64,000 bases of DNA, taken from Cucumis sativus. Its lineage: Eukaryota > Streptophyta > Magnoliopsida > Cucurbitales > Cucurbitaceae. Each line of letters opens with the position of its first letter. The first letter of the stretch is position 1. The notes below the pieces were generated by a model. That model saw only the letters and a program-made list of their open reading frames with translations, had not been told where the DNA came from and did no database searches. Shown piece after piece: positions 60,877-64,000 of this stretch. The stretch is taken from contig NC_026657.2 in the NCBI RefSeq assembly GCF_000004075.3, forward strand, positions 9,796,001-9,860,000, given 5' to 3'. Made by a program: the position numbers and the translations under genes.

Positions 60877-61677
60877 TTTCTCTGATTTACGGGTTGATTT
60901 CTTCTTCCGAAATCTAAAAACGATGAATGGGGTTAGGAAGCCCTTCCCCCCTTCAAATTTGTAAAACTACCCCTTCCTCCTCTTAGTGTTTTACAAAACT
61001 GATCCTTTCATAATTTTTATTATAGCGCGTAATGAAAAATAAACCCGCGGGGTTGGGTTTATTATTGTTTCATATGAATAGACATTATAACGTAAACGTA
61101 TTCCTTTAATTCTATTTTTGTCCTCTAAGTCCACAATTTTTTCTATTTTTGTGTCTAAAACGTATAAGTTTATACCTACGTTGGTTTTACAAAAATTAAA
61201 AATATTTATTTAACCTCTGGATTCTAAAAAAAATTACTGGAAAAAAACATAAAAGTCCTAACACTTTTTTAAAATTTTGACAAACATGACTATAATTGAT
61301 TATAGTAAACAACCTAACGTGTTTTTAAATTTATTATTTTTTCAATTTAAAAAGTGTAAATGATTTTTTCTTTTTTACTAATTTTACAAACTCCAAAAAT
61401 AATATAGATTTGAAATACTATTTTGATGGGACTTTTTTTATTATATTTTAGCAATTGTTAATTTTGATATTCATACTTTTAACTATAAGTATTATAAAAC
61501 GTTTGTTTTCATCTTTATATTGTTTACTTTTTGTTCATTTTGAAATAAACATTTTCTTACTTTTTGTTCATTTTGAAATAAACATTTTCTTGGGCAAAAA
61601 ATGAACAAAAGTTCTAAATATTAACCCACTAGTATATGGTTTAATTTCCAGAGTACCAGTACAATAATCATGAACAT

Positions 61678-61681
<4 letters not shown>

Positions 61682-61729
<48 letters not shown>
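61682..61729. repeat. (AT)24 microsatellite
   Basis: A pure dinucleotide repeat of about 48 bp, followed by (TTTA)n. Confidence 0.95.
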
Positions 61730-61733
<4 letters not shown>

Positions 61734-61904
61734 TTATTTATTAATTAAACTAGATGCTCGATAAAATAGGAATGATAAGTGTCCATAAATACTAAATGCC
61801 CACATTAAGCCTACAAGGTTTCACTAGGACGATTTAATCCAGATAAGCCCCCAAGTTAATAAACGATTATGTTTGTGAACCATCATAACAAGAACGCAAT
61901 GTGT

Positions 61905-61956
61905 CACAATCGTAGCGTTTCAACCTCGAAACAGACGATTGAACGCTACGATTGTG
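61905..61956. repeat. inverted repeat with ~18-bp stem
   Basis: CACAATCGTAGCGTTTCAA (61905-61923) pairs with TTGAACGCTACGATTGTG (61939-61956) apart from a single extra T, around a 15-nt loop. Partial complementarity continues outward. There is no coding context. It could be the core of a small transposon or a hairpin RNA locus. Confidence 0.75.
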
Positions 61957-63392
61957 CGGCACTTGTTCTAACTCGATGAACAAGTCAGCCGATCAAAATC
62001 CAAGAGTCGTGGGTAACGTCGATGTATGTCGTAACCTTCGTTTGCGTTTTAAGGAAATTTTATTTATAAAACGCGGGAAAGAAAAAAGTATATTGAAATA
62101 GACGTTACAATAAGCATTAAAGACTGTCAATTGTAAGGAAAAATGGTTGCTTGCAAAGAGTACAACTAATGCTTGGGCGGGGATTCAACTAGTATGTCTC
62201 TCCTATAGTACATTTTGAACATTTTCTTATCTGGCAGGCTTGCATATGAAAATTCCGAAACGTCACACCCAAGCTTTTATAACCTAGAATGAAAAGCAAA
62301 CACCTAAACTAGTTATGGAAACTAAAGATGAGATAAACTGGGGGTAATCGGAGCATATAACCAAAGGTAAACACACTTTGAAAAAATATGTCCGTGACAC
62401 ACTCCCCCACTTAAACAGTTGACGTCAAAATCAAACAATGGATTTCACGTAGCTCAAAACTAGCATAATCAACTTAGCCACAAAAACTGTTTTGAGAGGA
62501 GCTCTATAAAAAAAAATTACATTGAAACCAGAAGATGAAAGGAGAAGATGGGGTTGAAAGCCTAAAAGAGAATTGACCTAAAAATTCATAAAATCTAGAT
62601 ATATAACAACAACCATCTTCTTGATGCTCATGAGTAGTAACATGGTACTCTTACACGTGTAGCAGGGTTTTTCATTCGTCACAACGCTTTACAGTAGTGT
62701 TGCGATACTACAATGTTTTGGCACTTACAACTTATAATGCAACGTCACATCAAATAGCAAGTCATGCGACACTTGTGCTAAGGTAGTTATGTAATTTTGT
62801 GCGACTTTTCTCCCAATTAACCTTACTTCGACAAGGCCTAGATTTGATCTATTTCACCTTCATTAGATTCTTAACGTTGAATCATTCCTCTTAAATGCTC
62901 TATACCTATAAAATTGTAATTTAATATATTTTTAAGTTAGAAAAACAATTAAAAACGTGGGAAATAATTTTGGGCTTAAAGGCTATAGCAAAAAGAGAAA
63001 AAGTTGTACGAAAAGAAAAAAAGATGGTAATTGTGAAGACTTGTGTTTAGAAAGTAGGTATATGGTATAAATACTTGCAAACGAACTTCTAATAACCTTC
63101 ATCACTATACATGCTTTTGTCGTCGTCCATCGGGCAAGTGGGTATTGAGGGTTTGGGCAGCCTCGATTGAGTGAAAAACGAATTAATCTTTTTATAAAGT
63201 ACGAGATGTAAATGAATTCCTACCACTAAAATTATCTCAACAAGGCTCTTGCTTCGCAGTGGTTTACTCCACGCCACAAGTTATGAATAAAAACCCAAAT
63301 TACTACTCCACTGATCTAGAAACTTCTTCCAACTACTTTTGAAGCACGCTGTACAAAAGTTTCCTTTGATCCTCTACGGTTAATTAGGAAGC

Positions 63393-63519
63393 CACGTCAT
63401 TTCCCTTTTCATGTGTGGACAAACAAAGACACGTGACTCTCTTCTTTGGCAGTAATTAGAAACTGCTGACGTGGTACTTAAGTATCCACCATTCCCTACC
63501 CCATCCTCCGCTATATAAA
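63393..63519 (+). promoter_or_regulatory. ELIP promoter: three ACGT elements and TATA box
   Basis: CCACGTCA (63392-63399), CACGTG (63430-63435) and TGACGTGG (63467-63474) share the ACGT core bound by bZIP factors such as HY5. TATATAAA at about 63513-63520 lies 160 bp before the ATG. ELIP genes are known to respond strongly to high light and to HY5; occupancy here is inference. Confidence 0.65.
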
Positions 63520-63677
63520 CCCCCGCCGAGAGTCATCATTCCACCACCAATATCGTTTCACTTCCGATTCGAGTGTAAATTCCATATCTATTTCTTCAAC
63601 TACCGCTACCGTTACCACCAGTTACAGTTGCTGCCTTCTTTGCTCCGAAGTCGTTTCCTTCCTCGACGCAGATCACG

Positions 63678-64000
63678 ATGGCCGCTTCTGCTGTGATGCA
63701 ATCCATTCTGTCAACCACCGCTACTCGAGGTGTTTATAGGACAACGACGAATCGCCTACTCCCGGCGGCGCTTCGACCGTGCTCCCGGAGTACGGCCGCC
63801 TTTCGAGTGCGATGCATGGCGGAGGTATACGTTTACTTCGATTTTGTAACTTAACTTTGTAGGGACTTAACCGTAAAGTAATCCATTTCTCCGCCTTGAT
63901 TTTAGGAGGATCAGAGAGAGCAAGCGATTCCATCATCGATCCCACCGTCACCTCCCAAACCAGAGCCATCTCCCTCGCCACCGTCTAAGGTGAACAAACG
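63678..64000 (+). CDS. ELIP1: early light-induced protein, ELIP (5' part, cut by window end)
   Basis: ELIPs are thylakoid pigment-binding relatives of light-harvesting proteins that protect chloroplasts under high light. The first exon, 63678-63824, encodes MAASAVMQSILSTTATR and ends FRVRCMAE. It is a Ser/Thr/Arg-rich transit peptide whose end, VRCMAE, matches the Arabidopsis ELIP processing region as I recall it. After a GT-AG intron the second exon starts at 63906 (EDQREQAIPSS) and continues with the Pro/Ser-rich spacer (PPSPPKPEPSPSPPSKV) typical of mature ELIP N-termini. The three membrane helices lie beyond the window. The call rests on the short N-terminus, the Pro-rich spacer and the neighbourhood with p24-beta and DMC1. 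Confidence 0.85.

Larger units (their letters stand above)
60877..63420. other. divergent intergenic region between p24 and ELIP
   Basis: No gene is supported. A 33-bp unit starting ACTTTTTGTTCATTTTGAAA is exactly duplicated at 61526-61558 and 61559-61591. (AT)24 is at about 61682-61729. From about 61780 to 62800 the sequence is less AT-rich, with several ACGCTACGATTGTG and GCGACACTTGTG-type words, and looks like an unidentified interspersed repeat. The frame at 63089-63277 (minus) has no recognisable domain. Confidence 0.5.

Noticed and set aside
1-64000. CRISPR arrays, prokaryotic operons, organellar or viral insertions
   Set aside because: Nothing in the sequence supports any of these; all genes have plant nuclear introns.

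Overview
This is a 64 kb piece of a plant nuclear genome. It is AT-rich, its genes are split by many short spliceosomal introns, and its proteins match land-plant families. A cucurbit (Cucurbitaceae) is my best guess. The reasons are a Mutator-like element carrying a Ulp1 protease domain, as in the melon CUMULE family, and a GATAGAC/GTCTATC fold-back repeat of a kind I associate with cucurbit intergenic DNA. That assignment is inference.

Layout. 1-8.1 kb is repeat-rich: a decayed hAT transposase (about 2.1-2.9 kb), then a complete non-autonomous Mutator-like element (4297-8087) with terminal inverted repeats of about 110 bp and a perfect 9-bp target duplication. It holds a Ulp1-type protease exon and a tandem array of ten 178-bp units. 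8.1-18.9 kb has no protein gene I can support, but includes an orphan promoter-like block near 15.8 kb. 18.9-27 kb is a complete Argonaute gene of the AGO10 (PINHEAD/ZWILLE) type, with 21 coding exons, a 5'-UTR intron and three tiny uORFs. 27-39.6 kb is gene-poor apart from a MIR167 hairpin on the minus strand (about 31.65-31.80 kb) and a fold-back MITE near 36 kb.

39.6-64 kb is gene-dense. In order it holds a leucine-rich-repeat protein kinase (minus, 11 exons, At1g04210-like); the meiotic recombinase DMC1 (plus, 15 exons, with one GC-AG intron and one apparent U12-type AT-AC intron); an aluminium-induced/TSJT1-like protein (minus, 4 exons); a p24-beta cargo receptor (minus, 4 exons); and the 5' part of an early light-induced protein, ELIP (plus, cut by the window end). 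All exon joins were worked out by hand from splice consensus, reading frame and family similarity. Every join preserves frame, and the protein lengths (984, 1131, 345, 250 and 215 aa) fit the families.

The genes do not form one pathway. As I recall the Arabidopsis numbering, however, ELIP1, p24-beta-3, the aluminium-induced protein, DMC1 and MIR167a lie together at about At3g22840-At3g22886, while AGO10 lies at At5g43810 beside an aluminium-induced paralogue (At5g43830). The window therefore looks like an ancestral block that Arabidopsis split between duplicated segments. AGO10 and miR167 are both small-RNA components of development, but their linkage here probably reflects shared ancestry rather than a functional cluster.
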